NCBI GenBank assembly: GCA_900551745.1
Contig: URXA01000003.1
Location: forward strand, 62,001 to 126,000
Length of the DNA: 64,000 bases
From: an uncultured Phascolarctobacterium sp.
Lineage (GTDB): Bacteria; Bacillota; Negativicutes; Acidaminococcales; Acidaminococcaceae
Direction: 5' to 3'
In this document: piece by piece, positions 62,707 through 64,000 of the stretch
Numbering within the stretch: position 1 is the first letter of the stretch
How the letters are laid out: the number at the start of each line of letters is the position of its first letter
The notes under the pieces: model-generated
Database searches by the model: none
Seen by the model: only the letters and a program-made list of their open reading frames with translations
Told to the model about the DNA's origin: nothing
Translations under genes and position numbers: made by a program

Positions 62707-63696
62707 TTACTGTTCTTTTAACGCAGCCCGCATGGTCTGGGCCTTATCGGGCGGCAGCCATTGCGTAAGCAGATTGTCATGTTTTTGTAAAAACCAACGG
62801 GCCGCCTGGTCATAAGTCGCCTTATTATCGGCGATATAAGCGAGAGCTTCCGCTGTTAAAGCGCTGGAAGTATGATACTTTTTCAGGAACTCTGTGAACT
62901 CAGGCTGACGGGCTGGAAAACGGCTGTTAGCCGATACCATGACAACTACGGAAGGCGCAGCTGTTTCACCTGCTTCAAACCCGGCCTGATTATACGGCGC
63001 GTCTTCTAAAAGCACCAGATCCAGCTTGCCGCTGATCCAAGTCGGTTCCCAATTATAACCAACGATCGGCAGGCCTTTTTCGTAAGCCGTTACAAAGGCT
63101 GTGCTCAAAGTCGCCTCACTGCCGGGGCGGAAATACACATAATTTTTATCCAGCCCGTAATGCTTATACTTTTTAAACATTACTTCATCGACTGCCCAGC
63201 CTGGAATAGCTCCGTAAATACGCCCTTTAGAAGGATTTTCTTCATCCACAAAGAGTTTGCTGTAGCGGGCCAGATCAGAAACCTTGTGCAGATCAGGCGC
63301 CATCGGCGCAATACCACGCTGAGGATCACCTTCGATCACATAACGCGGTACATACAGGCCCTGTTTATTATCATCGAAGTTGATTCCCAGATCGACTATT
63401 CCACCAGCGGCCTTATCAGCCTGGTAGGTAGCAACGTTATCCGTCCACAGCTCCATATTGACGTCCACATCACCGCGCACCAGCGCCGCTTCCATAATCG
63501 GCGTCGAACCGTTCATCGTTTCCACTTTTAAACCATAAGCCTTTTCTGCAATCAAACCGGCTACCGCGTTATGAAATTTTACGCTGTCCCAGCCGGCATC
63601 AGAAAAAACTACCGTTTTTTCATTATTGCTGCCGCAGCCTGCCAGCAGGCCTACAAACAAAACCATACCCAACAGCTGCAGTATTTTTTTCTTCAT
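62707..63696 (-). CDS. proX: Glycine betaine-binding lipoprotein (ProX/OpuAC)
   Basis: A 329-residue substrate-binding lipoprotein. The signal peptide MKKKILQLLGMVLFVGLLAG is followed by a lipobox Cys (LLAGC). VVFSDAGWDSVKFHNAVAGL and LVRGDVDVNMELWTDNVATY are the usual start of the first lobe. PGWAVDEVMFKKYKHY and IVGYNWEPTWISGKLDLVLL line the aromatic betaine cage. The ATG at 63696 has GGGGAG five bases upstream. It is the first gene of the operon and has a strong promoter. Confidence 0.93.
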   Translation of the reverse strand: MKKKILQLLGMVLFVGLLAGCGSNNEKTVVFSDAGWDSVKFHNAVAGLIAEKAYGLKVETMNGSTPIMEAALVRGDVDVNMELWTDNVATYQADKAAGGIVDLGINFDDNKQGLYVPRYVIEGDPQRGIAPMAPDLHKVSDLARYSKLFVDEENPSKGRIYGAIPGWAVDEVMFKKYKHYGLDKNYVYFRPGSEATLSTAFVTAYEKGLPIVGYNWEPTWISGKLDLVLLEDAPYNQAGFEAGETAAPSVVVMVSANSRFPARQPEFTEFLKKYHTSSALTAEALAYIADNKATYDQAARWFLQKHDNLLTQWLPPDKAQTMRAALKEQ

Positions 63697-63761
63697 CAAA
63701 ACTCCCCCCTTTTCAATCCGACAACTTTATGTTATCATTGAGTTGCTTCTATCTGTTTTTT

Positions 63762-63790
63762 AGTTTAACTTACTTACAAAAGCTTGTCAA
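63762..63790 (-). promoter_or_regulatory. Promoter of the glycine betaine transporter operon
   Basis: A consensus TTGACA (63785-63790) and TAAACT (63762-63767) are exactly 17 bases apart on the - strand. Confidence 0.8.
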
Positions 63791-63974
63791 TTTACTTTAA
63801 TTACTTTTTTATACTGCAAAAATCTGCAACTTTCAGTTAATGATTTACTTCATAAAATCTCTGCAGCAGGCTGGTACGCCGCTTGTTAAGTCTGCTGCCG
63901 TGCCTTGTCAGCAGACAAATATAAATTTTAAACCTGCTGATTTTTACTAAATTTTTACTGTAAAGGACTATATC

Positions 63975-64000
63975 ATGGCTAATAAACACAAAATAGCAGA
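63975..64000 (+). CDS. Start of a gene cut by the window edge
   Basis: ATG at 63975 with AAAGGA (63962-63967) seven bases upstream; it reads MANKHKIA and then leaves the window. Product unknown. Confidence 0.4.

Noticed and set aside
1..64000. CRISPR arrays, rRNA genes, intact insertion sequences or prophage genes
   Set aside because: None seen: no regularly spaced repeats, no transposase or integrase, no rRNA-like sequence.

Overview
The window looks like the chromosome of a diderm Firmicute (class Negativicutes). Three tandem OmpM-type porins carry an SLH domain. An LPS heptose pathway sits beside them, together with Firmicute-like features: strong AGGAGG ribosome-binding sites, an LtaS-like protein and low-to-moderate GC. 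Anaerobic enzymes (NifJ, KorAB) and C4-dicarboxylate, glutamate and SLC13-type transporters fit an amino-acid or dicarboxylate fermenter. An Acidaminococcaceae-type genome such as Phascolarctobacterium is plausible, but that placement is inference.

Layout. 1-191: tail of a Ppx/GppA-like protein. 248-4370 (-): six tightly packed genes (UDG-like glycosylase, split ThrE-type exporter, YkvA, MntP, M20 peptidase). 4510-5769 (-): DcuC-type carrier. 5881-9372 (-): LtaS-like transferase, lipid kinase and GtrA. 9484-26368: an AT-rich cell-surface glycan region. It holds GT2, GT8 and GT9 transferases and an O-antigen ligase/polymerase on the - strand. On the + strand are an EptA-like transferase, a GT10 fucosyltransferase, the GDP-mannose/GDP-fucose genes gmd-fcl-manC-manA, a deacetylase-like protein and a nucleotide-sugar dehydrogenase. 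26454-33554 (-): inner-core LPS operon (short LptD-like protein, GmhA, HldE, HldD, GmhB and two heptosyltransferases). 33677-40188 (-): a secreted repeat protein, a VirK/YbjX protein and three OmpM paralogues that share an unexplained leader element.

40746-43353 (+): two-subunit 2-oxoacid:ferredoxin oxidoreductase. 43490-44156 (+): MntA/HepT toxin-antitoxin pair. 44207-48459 (-): GltS, thioredoxin reductase and thioredoxin, then a PAS-GGDEF protein. 48645-48840: a probable autotransporter remnant. 49001-51830: SLC13 transporter with a small ORF, divergent from a LysR regulator. 52243-55514 (-): a B12 uptake locus consisting of a strong promoter, a cobalamin riboswitch with a terminator, a TonB-dependent receptor and a substrate-binding protein. 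The receptor is out of frame at a seven-G tract inside its signal peptide. 55882-56161 (-): tRNA-Ser(GCU) and tRNA-Ser(UGA). 56307-59816 (-): NifJ. 60069-60575 (+): an unknown conserved-looking protein. 60635-63696 (-): a glycine betaine/proline ABC transporter. At 63975 a new + strand gene begins and runs off the window.

The main theme is construction of the outer surface: heptose core, variable glycan with fucose, LPS modification, LPS assembly and SLH-porins that tether the outer membrane. The most notable single observations are the G-tract frameshift in the riboswitch-controlled B12 receptor, the shared leader element of the OmpM genes, and the GT10 plus GDP-fucose module. No rRNA, CRISPR array or intact insertion sequence was seen.
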